Of a stretch of 64,000 bases of DNA, positions 1-10,504 are shown in pieces. A program made the translations under genes and the position numbers. The notes below the pieces were generated by a model that was given only the letters and a program-made list of their open reading frames with translations, was not told the DNA's origin and ran no database searches. Source of the stretch: Telmatactis stephensoni (taxonomy: Eukaryota > Cnidaria > Anthozoa > Actiniaria > Isophelliidae); NCBI GenBank assembly GCA_029948255.1, contig JALIZF010001524.1, positions 189,001-253,000 on the forward strand. The letters are read 5' to 3'. The first letter of the stretch is position 1. Every line of letters begins with the position of its first letter.

Positions 1-54
1 GCTCAACACGCAACTCAAAAGATCAAGGAACTGTATGATCAGAACGATGTCTAA
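1..54 (+). CDS. C-terminal end of an unknown gene (partial)
   Basis: Reading from base 1 gives 17 codons that end KELYDQNDV and then TAA. A clear AATAAA lies 127 bases downstream, so this is probably the last coding exon of a gene entering from the left. The piece is too short to place in a family. The frame could be chance, since only 18 codons are visible. Confidence 0.35.
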   Translation, partial: AQHATQKIKELYDQNDV

Positions 55-180
55 AGACGTTAATCTTGCTGGCCTGGGAGGGTGTCGTAATTGTTAATGT
101 TAATTGTTATCGCCCGCATTAATTAAGTGCGTCACAGCTGCTAATTGATTCTCTGTAACATCGCCCGGCGCTCTCACGGC

Positions 181-186
181 AATAAA
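181..186 (+). promoter_or_regulatory. Polyadenylation signal AATAAA
   Basis: A canonical AATAAA hexamer lies 127 bases after the stop codon at 52-54, the expected position for the 3' end of the partial gene at the left edge. Confidence 0.4.
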
Positions 187-552
187 AGTGGAACACCAAA
201 ACATTGCGTCGTTAATCTAAAATGCATAGTTTGCCTGTAAATACATGTAGCAATATTGTAAACGATTGTTATTTAATTAATATATTTATTATTTATTCAC
301 ATAATTACAAAGGTATAGAATGACGTCCTTCATAGATGAAGGCATATATTAAATAAAATTATGATGTTCAAATCATCATTCAAGCATACATGTACATTAT
401 ATTATAATATATGTAACATTGTTAATAATATATATTAACTTAAGTATCCAGACTTTTAAGTACAAAGTACAGAAACATGAAACTCAAGAATGTCGTTATT
501 TTTGGTCATATAATTCTAGTCCACTTTTCATCTCCTCTAAGAATAGCCCAAA
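187..552. other. AT-rich intergenic stretch
   Basis: I see no gene here. It holds many short ATAT/AATT runs and stop codons in all frames. Confidence 0.5.
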
Positions 553-732
553 TCACACTAGATACCAACAAATCATCTCACGATTTGTCCGTCTAATGTG
601 AATTTAGGTCGACTTGTTCGTTTTCAATTCAGTTTGTTCATCTGAAATTTGTTCGTCCCGTTTTCACATCAGACGATTTGTTCCTCTGAGACGATTTGTT
701 CATCTAGACAATTTGTTTGTCTTCTAGTGTGA
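553..732. mobile_element. Small MITE with TCACACTAGA termini
   Basis: The left edge TCACACTAGATACCAACAAA is the imperfect reverse complement of the right edge TTTGTTTGTCTTCTAGTGTG. The interior carries several degenerate copies of GATTTGTTCNTCT. No open frame. A 180-bp non-autonomous DNA transposon is the simplest reading. I could not identify a clean target duplication. Confidence 0.6.
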
Positions 733-1433
733 AGAATGAAACATTTTTAACTGCAACAATTACCCTAACTTCCATTTTCAAGACCGGTGTAACTTATCCT
801 CTTTATAGTAACATATTTCTCAAGTTTAAAAATATATTCACAATCAGTTGCTCACACAGTTTATAAATGCATAAGTGAAAGCTAAAAATTATCAAAGATT
901 TACTCAAATACTGTTTAAGTTCTACAAAGTTGTATTAAATCACAACTATTTCACCCTTCATTAACGTTAACGCTTTTAATTAACACATCAACAACTAGAT
1001 GAAAACATGAAAAGAATGTACAAAACTTATACATACCTTGAAAATATCAAACTGTTATCCACGAAGTTCAATTCGCAAGAGATATTTAGTTAGGATTGCA
1101 CTTTCCAGAGTATGATTTTATTGTGTTTCACTGATAAATTCCCTTCCCGTAACGTTTCCCATCCGCCATTTTGAAAAATTTGCGGGGGGTTCAAGTTAAA
1201 CTCCAGACCCAGGCCTTAACGTGCTTGAGATCTCAGTCGCAATGAATGTGTGATGGGATGTGTGTTATGCAAACTGTGATAATTGATAATGAGTCGACAC
1301 TGCTGAAGCTAGCTGAACTTGAGAAATTTTGGCTATTTTGGTTTGGCAAGGTGTTGCAAAAAGTTATAAGCATCTTGGCAAAGAAAAATAAAATTAATGT
1401 GTGAAAGCAATTTTGTTTGTTCTTTTTTTGCAG
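733..1433. other. No gene seen; one ATGGCGG motif on minus strand
   Basis: The stretch is AT-rich. On the minus strand ATGGCGG at 1169 (preceded by TTTTCAAA) opens only 13 codons before a stop, so it is at most a first exon or a promoter-type motif. Confidence 0.4.
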
Positions 1434-1609
1434 GTTCATTTGAGTTGATGAAGGCCTGTGTGAGGCAGGAAGCTAATCTTATAACCTTAAGGAGCAAAGA
1501 GTGGGAAATTCAACAATTTATGACAGAGGCAACCCAACTCATAAATGCCAATGCAAATGATGATAATCTTGAGGATCATGGCAATGATGAAAATGAAGCC
1601 AATTGTTAA
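1434..1609 (+). CDS. Terminal exon of an unknown acidic-tailed protein
   Basis: A pyrimidine tract ending TTTTTTTGCAG at 1433 makes a good splice acceptor. The following frame runs about 58 codons to TAA and ends in an acidic tail (ANDDNLEDHGNDENEANC). No upstream exon could be joined with confidence and I do not recognise the family. It lies about 130 bases before the DIRS-like element and could belong to that element's 5' region rather than to a host gene. Confidence 0.4.
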
Positions 1610-1734
1610 AAAAGAAAATCATTTAAGGGACAGAGGCAATAGGGCCTTTTTTTTCTTCTTCATGTAACTGAATCAAGATGAAAATTTGCCTTTTTAGTAT
1701 GTCTTGTAATAATACATGAGTTCATATTGACACA

Positions 1735-3730
1735 CAGTCAGATGATGACATTAGCCTCCATGCAGAGGATGATCTGGATGAAAGCAGTGATATTTATATG
1801 CTCACCGAGCAATCTAAAAAGCGTGGGGAACTCCCGGGGACGACGTACACGTCTTACAAGAATTTTTCAAAGACTTTGATGATGAAGAGGCCACCGGCGA
1901 AAAAGTGACAAAGGAATTAGCAGACATTGCGCTCAAACGATGGGGAAAGAAATTATCCTCTGAAAAGGTAAAATCCTTAAATAATAAATACAAATGCCCA
2001 GAGAATTGCACGGACATTAAGGGCACGAAGGTCAATCCTGAAGTCTGGCTTCAAATGAATTCCAAGAAACGGAAATGGGACCTTCAGCTGTCTAATATGC
2101 AACAAATCATACGTAATGTAGTATTTGCAAACCTACAAACTACAAATATACTACTTGCCAACTCTGCTGGAGAAATAAACCCTAAACTCTTTGTACCACA
2201 AATTGATTCTTTGGCGATGCTCGGGCATCTAAACAATCAGATATCCCAATACCGAAGGGATCAAATCAGTCCAGCTCTAAAGTTTGAATATGGTACCATC
2301 TGTTCAGCTGAAATAGCAGCAGGTAGCCAGTTCCTATTTGGTGATGACCTTGCGAAAAGGCTAAGAGATGTCAAAGAAGCCAGCAGAATTGGCAATGCCT
2401 TTGTTAGTACACCTCACAGAGGCTCCTATAAACCACATTATCAGAACTCTGGGCAGCAAACATCCCAGAATAATTACAAAGGAATCAAGAAAGATTTTTT
2501 ATACAAGGGTCACAACAAACCCTACAAAAGGAAGAAAACTCAGGCAGTGGAGAAGAAATAATGATAAAACTGCTGCAAATTAAAGAAAATGTAACTAAAT
2601 TTCAGGGCTATTTGCCTACCCTATTGGGATATTTTCAAAACCAGTGCCAATTTTTTCAATCTGGACAGGTAGCAGCATGCCTTGCAGTTTGGGAAGAACT
2701 CACCAATGACAAACTAATTTTATCTTATGTATTGGGTGTAACTATTGAACTTGATGATACCCCAAGACAAACTTGACTACCTGTCCAGACATTCCTTAAG
2801 AATGAGCACAGTATAGTAGAACAAGAAGTGCAGAAATTACTGAGGAAAGGGTAGCAGCATATAATGCTGGACAGATATTGTCTAATATATTTCTACGCCC
2901 AAAAAAGGATGGGACTCACAGATTAATATTAAACTTAAAAAAGTTCAATGAATCAGTAAGCCATCACCACTTTAAGATGGATTCTCTGCATACAATTATG
3001 AAGTTAGTCACCAAAAACTTTCATGGGGTCAATTGATATGAAAGACGCTTATTACTCATTCCCAGTTAAAATAGCAGACAGGAAGTTTTTATGTTTCAAA
3101 TGGCAAGAGGAATTATATGAATTCACATGCTTGCCAAATGGGTTGGCATGTGCGCCGAGAATTTTGTACTAAAATTCTAAAACCACCTTTAGCACATTTG
3201 GATAAACAAGGCCACATATCGGTGGCATACCTTGACGATATCTACTTGCAGGGACACGATTTTAAGGAATGTGTTTTGAATGTCATAGACACAGCTGTAT
3301 TACTAAGCCGACTAGGCTTTGTTATACACCCTGAAAAATCTAGCCTTATACCAAGTCAAACTTTAACTATTTTAGGATTTGTAATAAATTCTACAAGTAT
3401 GAAAATACAGCTAACCAGAGAAAAAGCCATTGTAGTGCATAATGACTGTGCTGCTTTACTAAAAGCACAATCCCCTTCTATAAGGGAAGTAGCTAGGGTT
3501 ATTGGAAAAATAATATCTAGTTTCCCTTGTGTGATGCATGGTCCCTTATTCTACAGGTGTTTAGAAAAAGATAAAACCTTGAGCATTCAAAGAGCAAACG
3601 GAAACTTTGATGCCCCTATGCAGTTAACTCAGTCAGCAAAATTAGAACTGCAATGGTGGATTGATCATGTAGAAAAATCCTACAACTGTAAGTTGAAGTT
3701 TGATTGGGATTCTATCTTGTCATCAGTCCG
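1735..3730 (+). mobile_element. Truncated DIRS-like retrotransposon
   Basis: Two consecutive coding blocks are visible: a gag-like protein (from about 1745 to 2561) and a reverse transcriptase (about 2810 to 3722), both broken by frame changes. The reverse transcriptase style (VAYLDDIYLQG at its catalytic centre, followed by LLSRLGFVIHPEKS) is that of DIRS/Ngaro-type elements. The homology stops abruptly near 3725. No RNase H end, methyltransferase or tyrosine recombinase follows, and I found no terminal repeats, so this is a 3'-truncated dead copy. Confidence 0.7.
1745..2561 (+). pseudogene. DIRS-like gag protein, frameshifted near the start
   Basis: From about 1824 the frame is open to TAA at 2561. 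Translation begins in an acidic region (FFKDFDDEEATGEK) and proceeds through a helical segment (LADIALKRWGKKL), a central conserved part with IDSLAMLGHLNNQISQYRR, and a basic C-terminus (GHNKPYKRKKTQAVEKK). An N-terminal acidic block at 1745-1810 (SDDDISLHAEDDLDESSDIY) sits in another frame, so one frameshift separates them. It lies directly upstream of the reverse transcriptase in the same orientation, as in DIRS elements. Assignment rests on that arrangement; gag sequences diverge quickly. Confidence 0.6.
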
Positions 3731-3812
3731 GAACGAAGTCTCGTTTAATTTTGTAATTTTATGTCATGGTCCATTTTTGACGTTTATTGACTCAATCCAT
3801 TTAGACATCTAA
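2810..3812 (+). pseudogene. DIRS-like reverse transcriptase, two frame breaks, 3'-truncated
   Basis: Fragments in order are: FLRPKKDGTHRLILNLKKFN (about 2896), the first catalytic block SIDMKDAYYSFPV after a frameshift near 3028, FTCLPNGLACAPRIF after which the frame changes near 3165, and the YLDD-type catalytic block VAYLDDIYLQG (about 3220-3252). The thumb region (LGFVINSTSMKIQLTREKA) and WWIDHVEKS follow. From about 3722 the translation stops resembling the family, so the last 30 codons of the open frame are flanking DNA. Catalytic aspartates are present but the gene cannot make a continuous product. Confidence 0.75.
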
Positions 3813-4390
3813 TCAATGCCGACCTCCTTTTGATTGTTAAGATAAACTACAATTTTATTGCACAAACATCATATTAAAAATATAATGAAGTGTAAACTAA
3901 TACTCAGAACTTTTCAAAAATCGCTTAAACTTGAAGACTTCCTGGATTTAGTGATTTCTTTAAAATCAAACCTAGGGGCTGAACTGGAAAGGCAGCATAG
4001 TAGACACCTTTGGTGACCACAGCTGACTGAAATTTCATTGCACTGAATTTAGCTGATTAGATGCATTATCTTAACGAGAATGCATGATAATTTTTTAGCA
4101 AAATAGCATCTAAAACTAAGCGCAAAGGGCAGTGGACACCATGCCAACAGTGGCTAGTACATAATTTCTTGAAATAAACATTGATTACGATTTAAACTAT
4201 TGTGACGATTTTTAGCACTGAACCGGAAAGAGCCATAATGCAGGCTTCATGAGGATGCTCCCAAGGGACACTTGGGCTATGTCACAATAGGTAAGCGTCC
4301 TCAAATCTCCAGACCATCTCAATTTACGCGCATTTTGCATCAACAGTCTTAGTGCCATGATCGTCTAGTTGAAGTACTACTTTTTCCACT
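3813..4390. other. No gene seen
   Basis: AT-rich sequence with a few loosely repeated phrases (GGAAAG, AGCTGA). Nothing I can assign. Confidence 0.45.
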
Positions 4391-4603
4391 ATGTCGGATG
4401 TTGGTGACTCATCTTTCTGTTCAGATGATACAGAGGCCACACCACAAACAACAGCTGGTCTCGTAGAACCAGTGGACGTAATTGGGTATATAAAATCTAA
4501 AGCCTTCCTTCCAAGGACTAACCTCTGCGTCAAAGTCGTTGGATCGGTTAAACTACGTGGACAACTTATGGGTTATCTTTTCAAGATAACACATCAAGAT
4601 AAT
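4391..4603 (+). CDS. Probable first exon of an unknown gene
   Basis: ATG at 4391 opens exactly 71 codons that end at a good splice donor, AAT|GTGAGT. The peptide begins with an acidic, serine-rich stretch (MSDVGDSSFCSDDTEATPQT) and continues with a compact hydrophobic and basic segment (LCVKVVGSVKLRGQLMGYLF). It is not recognised. Two further exons on the same strand at 5289 and about 5768 may belong to the same transcript. Confidence 0.5.
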
Positions 4604-5288
4604 GTGAGTGTTGGGTATGCTATGTTATAGTTACTTTTCTTTGTGTGTCGTCTGTCTTAAAATTTCATAGAATCCAGAATTTTAGCACATGAGAGGAGGC
4701 AAACTCGGGTAACAAACCTTCCATTGTGATCGCAACTCAAAGTATTAGCTGTTCGGTTGTTCGCAGTACAAATTCATTTGTCGGTGTAGTCTATTTAGAA
4801 CGCATTCTTTTTGTATTCCAGCCAAGCTAGTATTCTAATATTTTCAAGAGACCGTAATACAAGAGAGCGAAGCTTGGTATTGATGTCTGTGTGTTGTGTG
4901 ACTAATTCTACTTTTAGTAACTTTGCCATCACACGCACAAGGTCTCAAACAATCACAAACATATGGGAAACTGGTGAGACGAATTGTTGCATCACATTAG
5001 AGCACGGAATTTGTCACTTTGTTTTATATTACTGTTTGTGTGTTCATTTTCACATTCGTCTTACTTTACTACCATTATCACTGAAATGTGACCTGTGAAG
5101 CTCAAAGTCTCATTTCGAAACTAGGAGTTGAACGGACGTCAATCAATGCAAATTACTCGACAATCAATGCAAATTTTCGAAGGGAAAGATGTAAGTTATT
5201 GCTAGTGTAAATATGATGTAGATGTAAATTATAGGAAGTCTGCTTAGCTAATATGTGTACATATGTCAACAATCAATGTCTAGGTCAG

Positions 5289-5602
5289 GAGGGAAGTCTG
5301 TGTGTATTTGGAGACGCAGAATGGTAAAATTGAAGGCCCCGAAACAACGCCTTTCGAGCTACCACTTCAGTGGGATTATAACACGCTACAAGAAGAACTC
5401 CAGCGTCATGTATCCCAATTGAAAAATGAAGATATAGCTATAAACAACATCTACTATAAAAAGTCCAAAGGCAAAACTGTTGTGAAAATTGAGAATGGTA
5501 GTGACCTCCCATTTGTTCTAAAAGAATATCCAGTTCGGTATACAAATGGAAAACAGAGATCTTCAACCTGCATTTACTTGACTGTTGACTGGAGTCCGAA
5601 CA
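5289..5602 (+). CDS. Internal exon, unknown conserved-looking protein
   Basis: An open frame of about 105 codons lies between an acceptor (TCTAGGTCAG, two possible AGs at 5283 and 5288) and the donor ACA|GTAAGT at 5603. The translation has a regular globular look, for example LPLQWDYNTLQEELQRHVSQ and SDLPFVLKEYPVRYTNGKQR. I do not recognise the family. The open frame continues past the donor into a T-rich stretch, which supports the splice rather than the read-through. Confidence 0.5.
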
Positions 5603-5767
5603 GTAAGTATTTTCCAGTTGTAAATCAAGTCATGTACTTTTACTTTCACTTTTTACTTTTTTTTTTTGTATGTGTGTGTGTGAATTAAGAACAACAACTC
5701 CAAGGAGATCTCCAAGGATAAACAAAAGCCATATGGACATCTTCATGTTTGAAGCAAGATATGTCAA

Positions 5768-6029
5768 AGGGAAAATCATTTGCCAGCTGCCAAAACATTG
5801 CATAAGGTATCAAGAGATGCTACACTAGAAGAAATAAAGGTTCTTTTGAGAAGTTACAATGATAAAGAGATTGTGTTCGTCCCTTTGAAGGGCCTGTATT
5901 GGCTCAAAAAGGGTACGAGGCAGTGCGTAACTTTTAAAGATGACGATGATCTAGAGAAAGCAAAAGAGCAGTATACAGCCAGTAACCTATATCTTGCCTG
6001 TGGAACAATTGCTATGACTAGTACTACAG
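5768..6029 (+). CDS. Exon encoding a PB1-like domain
   Basis: The frame is open from just after the stop at 5750 to the donor ACAG|GTTAGT at 6030. Its core has the layout of a PB1 domain: an early helix (ATLEEIKVLLRSY), a strand (KEIVFVPLKGLYWL), and an acidic OPCA-like segment, CVTFKDDDDLEKAKEQY. PB1 domains mediate head-to-tail protein pairing through that acidic motif; whether this one does is inference. No ATG is needed if the acceptor is one of the AGs between 5766 and 5790. It probably belongs to the same gene as the two exons upstream. Confidence 0.45.
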
Positions 6030-6419
6030 GTTAGTCTTTTACAAAATTCCCTGACTTTTCACTGACCAAATCCCATTTTCACTGACTTTTTACTGAACAA
6101 ATTTAGAACGATTTCTATTCTACCGATATCAGTCTGTGAATGTGAAATAAAGTTGTTTCCTTAGCAAAACTGCTATTAAAAATGACTTTTGTAACATTTT
6201 GGCAATTTCCCTGGCCAAATTCAAAATTCCCTGACAGTTCCCCCCATCTTGAAAAAGTTTAGGAATTCCCTGGCTTTTCAACATAGGGAGACCTGTTCTT
6301 TGTTCTTCGACATGTAATCCCAAAAATCTTTTATCCCAAAACAGTAGTACTGTTTCGCTCAAACATTTAACCCCTTAGTTGCTCAGGTGATGCTTGACAT
6401 ACTCTACCATAAATTAGTA

Positions 6420-6559
6420 TAGGAAATTACACTGTTCGAGAAATATTAATAAAAAATACCACACATTTTTGATGAAAGTGGCTTAATACCACAAGTGCCT
6501 AACACAATACAAGCGGTATTTTTCATTAATTCTTCGAAAACTAAGGTGGAATTTCCTAT
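6420..6559. mobile_element. 140-bp MITE with TAGGAAATT termini
   Basis: The first 44 bases (TAGGAAATTACACTGTTCGA onward) match the reverse complement of the last 44 (TAGGAAATTCCACCTTAGTT onward), including the shared AAAAATACC block, with about eight mismatches and a small gap. Short loop, no coding capacity. TA flanks are compatible with a mariner-type target but do not prove it. Confidence 0.65.
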
Positions 6560-7458
6560 TAATAACACAACTACAAAAAATACGCGTTTCTGATCACAAA
6601 AATACATTAGACAAAAAGTTAACATATTCTGAAGAACCGCTCTTTCGCATTGATACTCTGATGGGACAATGATTGAAAAAAAATATGCTTTCATGAAGCC
6701 TAAACCAGCTAAGATAGCTAATCAGTATTCAAGTAAAAAACGAAAAGAAATAATCCAAAGAGAAAAAAACAATTCCTTTGTTTTTGGTCAATTTTGTTTT
6801 CGACATGTAGTGACTTCATAGTCACAGAAAAACAAGTTCTTCAATAAGCGAGCAAATAGTCATTTGTTAGGAAATAAATGGCATTGTTTTAAAAAAGACG
6901 AGATAAAAAGCTTTCTAAATAAGATAAACAGGAAATACATGAGAGTATAATAACTTTTTATTACCTTTCAATAGCTTTTCTACAAGATTCCTTTAAGGTT
7001 GAAGTCATAATTTGAAAAGCTTCACTTCCACCAAGTCAGTTCACGATCCGGTCAACCGGTAGCTCAATCCTTTTTTGTCTTTTTGTCCCAAACAATACAA
7101 AGAATTCTCCACAAGCATCAGATGTATCTGTACTTCTTTTGATTTTTGAGCTTTTCGTCTTGCTTCTATGATTAAATCACCTCTTTTTAGGCTGAGAAAG
7201 TTTCTCTGCTATGGCTGCAGGTTTTCCTTTAGCTCCCAAACGCTCCCAGATGTGTGCAATTAATTATGATGGGAAGGTTCTTTGACCGATCAGCCAACTA
7301 GTCTAGCTGATGTCGACATAGTGAAAAGGTCACCATTACTATTATGAACACTATAATAGCAGAACTTTAGTTACCGTTATACTTTCAGTGATTGAGAGCA
7401 ATATGATTGTAAATTCTATATTATTAGTAGCAAGGATTATCATCCTTGGGCGAGGAAT
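6560..7458. other. No gene seen
   Basis: AT-rich DNA with no open frame worth calling. Confidence 0.45.
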
Positions 7459-7580
7459 GTTGCGTTTACTATATTATTTGCATTAACGAATTGTACAAGT
7501 GTTTGTTTAGATGTAGTCATACTAGTTACTTAGCTACTTAGGAATTTCTGGAGTAACAGTAACTTCAGCGTCCTTTTTTT
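7459..7580. repeat. Left arm of an inverted repeat flanking the P-loop gene relic
   Basis: The reverse complement of this arm matches 9304-9454, with a 30-base gap where the right arm carries extra sequence. In the minus orientation the arm encodes the P-loop relic's own C-terminal codons (DAEVTVTPEIPK and a stop) plus its 3' flank, ending at an A-rich run. The homology ends at CAACA on the outer side. Confidence 0.75.
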
Positions 7581-7790
7581 AGCTCATGCTTGGAGTGGAG
7601 AGACCATAAGATGTAAGTCGCTAGTTTTTGATTCCTTTATGTGCTTCTATCGTTCATAGACATGCTTTTACTTTCCTGTACTCCTCGCCAACCTTTGATT
7701 GTATTTTAATTGTAGTTTTCACCGTGTGTATATCAATATAACGAAATTATTTAATTATATTTTTTTAAATTTATTTAATTATATTCTGGA

Positions 7791-9349
7791 GTGTTGTTGT
7801 TATCCGTGGTTGACAATTTCTGCAAGGGTTTGATTGGACATCATTCCTCGAACAGAACAGTGAAAAAATTCATTCCTGCCACAGTACATATTCAATCTGT
7901 GCAGGAGCTGCATGATGCGCCTGAGCTGAGGAGAAAGTTTATTCTTGTTCAGGTAATTGGCAAACAACTTACCGTAGACCCTACAGCATGGGTCTATAAC
8001 AATGAAATCCAACTGGACAGCGACAGTGTTCTTGTCCCCACTGGAGAGAGGAAGTTTATCATTGATAAGAAGCTTCAAAGCAACATGGTGAACATATCTC
8101 GAGAAACTGATAATGGTGAAGCCCTGGCTTCTTTACTGCAAGCTGAGAAAGATATATTTTGGAATAATTATCCCAAAGTCCTAATGGCACATGCTGTCAG
8201 CAGTCTGGCAGCATATTTCGATCTTGATTTGATGGATGTGGTATTCCAGTAATTGGATACCCAGTATCTGGAAAAAGTACGGCACTCAAAGCTGTCTTGA
8301 GTGTTTTTGGAGACTTTTCCTTGGTGAATGGAGCTACAAAAAATTATTGAAAAAAAAACAGTCATCAAGTACTCTCCCTTTTCGTTGGGATGTTTCTGAA
8401 CCGAAATTACTCAGTGAGATTGCAGTTTCTTCCTTTAATCAGGCTGGTGGTGCAAGCATAAGAGGGGAAGAAAAACCGCACACTGTGCCATTGGTCACCA
8501 CAAATTTAGAAGCAAGTGCTCTAAAAGTGAAGTCAAGATGGTTTCAAATTCAATTTGAGGACCTAAAACCCAAACATATAAGGAAACTGGTAAGGAAAGA
8601 TGCAGAAAGGCCATGACGAATGCATCAAAAAGCATTCATGTCACCACATCCCTGATTCACAATAGAATATTAAACTTAGAAGAAAGTTATTATGGTGAAA
8701 TGGAAAACTTCATTGCAGAAACTTGCAATGCATCTTCATTACTAAAACACATAGACCATAGGGCACAAAGATTGTTTTCTTTGGTGCTTTTTTGCTGCAA
8801 AGAGATTTTGAGGGCTGTCAATATGGAGGGAGATATATTACTTGTCAAGGACAAAATGAAGAGCACTATTCTACCAACATATGCTGATCATACCTCGCCA
8901 ACACAGCTAATTTCCAAAGTCAGTACATCAAATATTGGTAAAGACAAGCATTGCTTCCTATTGAAAGATAGGTTACCAAAGTTAATTTTGGAAACCCAAG
9001 ATAAAGACATGATTCTGAAGTTTTTTGAACAAGACTTTGTACCGCATTGTACTTGTGGGGAAGCCGTTACATTCCATGTGGAATCGCTAATATTATTTCT
9101 TAATGAACATGATGCAGTGAGTTCGTCAGGAGTAACTGAGCATTCCCTGAGATATTTTATAAAGAGCAGTGGTTTTGGCTGTTTTGGGAAGCAAGTCAAA
9201 TTCAGTGGACAATGAGCAGAAATCTGCTTCTCACCAACAGAGGAGCTTCTTCAATGAAGATGGCATAGCTGCTCTGGATGCATTTCTTGGAAAGAGGAAT
9301 TATAAAAAAAAGGATGCTGAAGTATCGTGTTACTCCAGAAATTCCTAAG
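7791..9349 (+). pseudogene. P-loop NTPase-like family member, intronless and frameshifted
   Basis: Open blocks in three frames read as one degenerate protein. The first is 7791-8252, with VQVIGKQL and then a helical stretch ending at FDLDLMDV. A frame change brings in a Walker A motif, GYPVSGKSTALKAVL, at about 8255-8300. Next come 8370-8616 (LPFRWDVSEPKLLSEIAV) and 8613-9215 (CTCGEAVTFHVESLILFL). The C-terminus, AALDAFLGKRNYKKKDAEV, runs into the right inverted repeat. The order recalls DUF927-type ATPases, which also place a P-loop after an N-terminal domain, but that is only a resemblance. It is a paralogue of the exon at 10505. There an intron precedes IGKQ; here it is absent and CAG joins GTAATTGG directly, so this copy may be processed. 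Confidence 0.6.
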
Positions 9350-9454
9350 TAGCTATGTAAACATAGTTACAGGATGAAAATAACTAACTAGTATGACTAC
9401 ATCTAAACAAACACTTGTACAATTCGTTAATGCAAATAATATAGTGAACACAAC
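9304..9454. repeat. Right arm of the inverted repeat
   Basis: This pairs with 7459-7580. It starts in an A-rich run, contains the last codons of the P-loop relic (one extra base shifts its terminal frame relative to the left arm), then about 110 bases of 3' flank. It carries 30 extra bases that the left arm lacks. Confidence 0.75.
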
Positions 9455-9789
9455 AATTATTTAACATCCTAAATCATCAAACAAATTATGGGTTAGCTCA
9501 GAAAGTAAATTTTTGTGGTTCTCTGAGGTCAATGCATATGCTTAACAAAAAAAAGAGGTTTGAAAGATATCCCCTGATGTTAACGTTAAGATATTTTGTT
9601 TATACTTATTAAATATATATCTAAAATTCAAGAAAGACCCATGGGATTAAAACCAATTCCTGTATTGTTCTTGAAAATGTTTTGCACTTCTAGCTGGTAT
9701 TTTTGAATAATCAACCTTAATTCAAGGTTAACCCTGTGCTAGTGCTGTCTAATTTTAACTAACTCGAAAAAGGTCTATTTACAACTTAA

Positions 9790-10003
9790 GGCTCTATTGA
9801 GACATCAAACTTTTGTCGCATTGAATCTAATAGTTGCATTTTGTAAATGAGAAGTGTGGGGTCTGAGTAAATTTGACAGATTTAAACAAGTACTTAAGTG
9901 AAAAATTGAGCTTGAAATTCGTATGGTTCAGTTGCCGTACTTCTCATTCACAAATGCAACAATTATATTCAACATGGCAAAAGTTTGACGTCTGAACTGG
10001 GCC
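9790..10003. mobile_element. Harbinger-type MITE, 214 bp, TAA target duplication
   Basis: The left end GGCTCTATTGAGACATCAAA and the reverse complement of the right end, GGCCCAGTTCAGACGTCAAA, form inverted repeats of about 65 bases. TAA lies directly outside both ends (9787-9789 and 10004-10006). Three-base TWA duplications are the mark of PIF/Harbinger and ISL2EU transposons. No coding capacity. Confidence 0.75.
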
Positions 10004-10006
10004 TAA

Positions 10007-10504
10007 GTGTACACAATGTAGAATAGGAAAACTAAGTGCACTTAGGTTTTGCCCTCTGGCAAGCTTCCATTGGGTGTCACAATCAAAGTGATTCTAAATG
10101 CACATGATCAACTATTTAGCCCTATAACTCATTAATTAGCTACCTAAGAGTGGTATGTAGGTGAATAGATCAAAACACCAAAGTAGATTCACTACAAAGC
10201 TTGGTGGGCATGTACAAGGTGAACATTTTTAAGATGTTGAAGAACAAAGTCAACATTTTTACAAGTCAGCAGAGTTCAATACCATATCAGTGAATACAAA
10301 CTTTGAATGCTTGCAACAACCTAAATTGACAAAACTACTCAAGAACAGTCTCTCTAAACAGTTATTGCTTGTCTGTTATACTTCACTCTTCGTTTGTGAG
10401 ATTAATGAGTGACATAATTTGTATACCATCAATGAATACGTAAACCTTTTCCATTTTAATGTACAAACATACAAGAATCAAACACGTTATTATTAATTCA
10501 ACAG
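10007..10504. other. No gene seen; probable intron before the next exon
   Basis: Non-coding sequence ending in a splice acceptor (TTATTAATTCAACAG) at 10504. Confidence 0.4.

Noticed and set aside
7800..8078. Minus-strand ORF of 92 codons
   Set aside because: Antisense to the better supported P-loop family relic.
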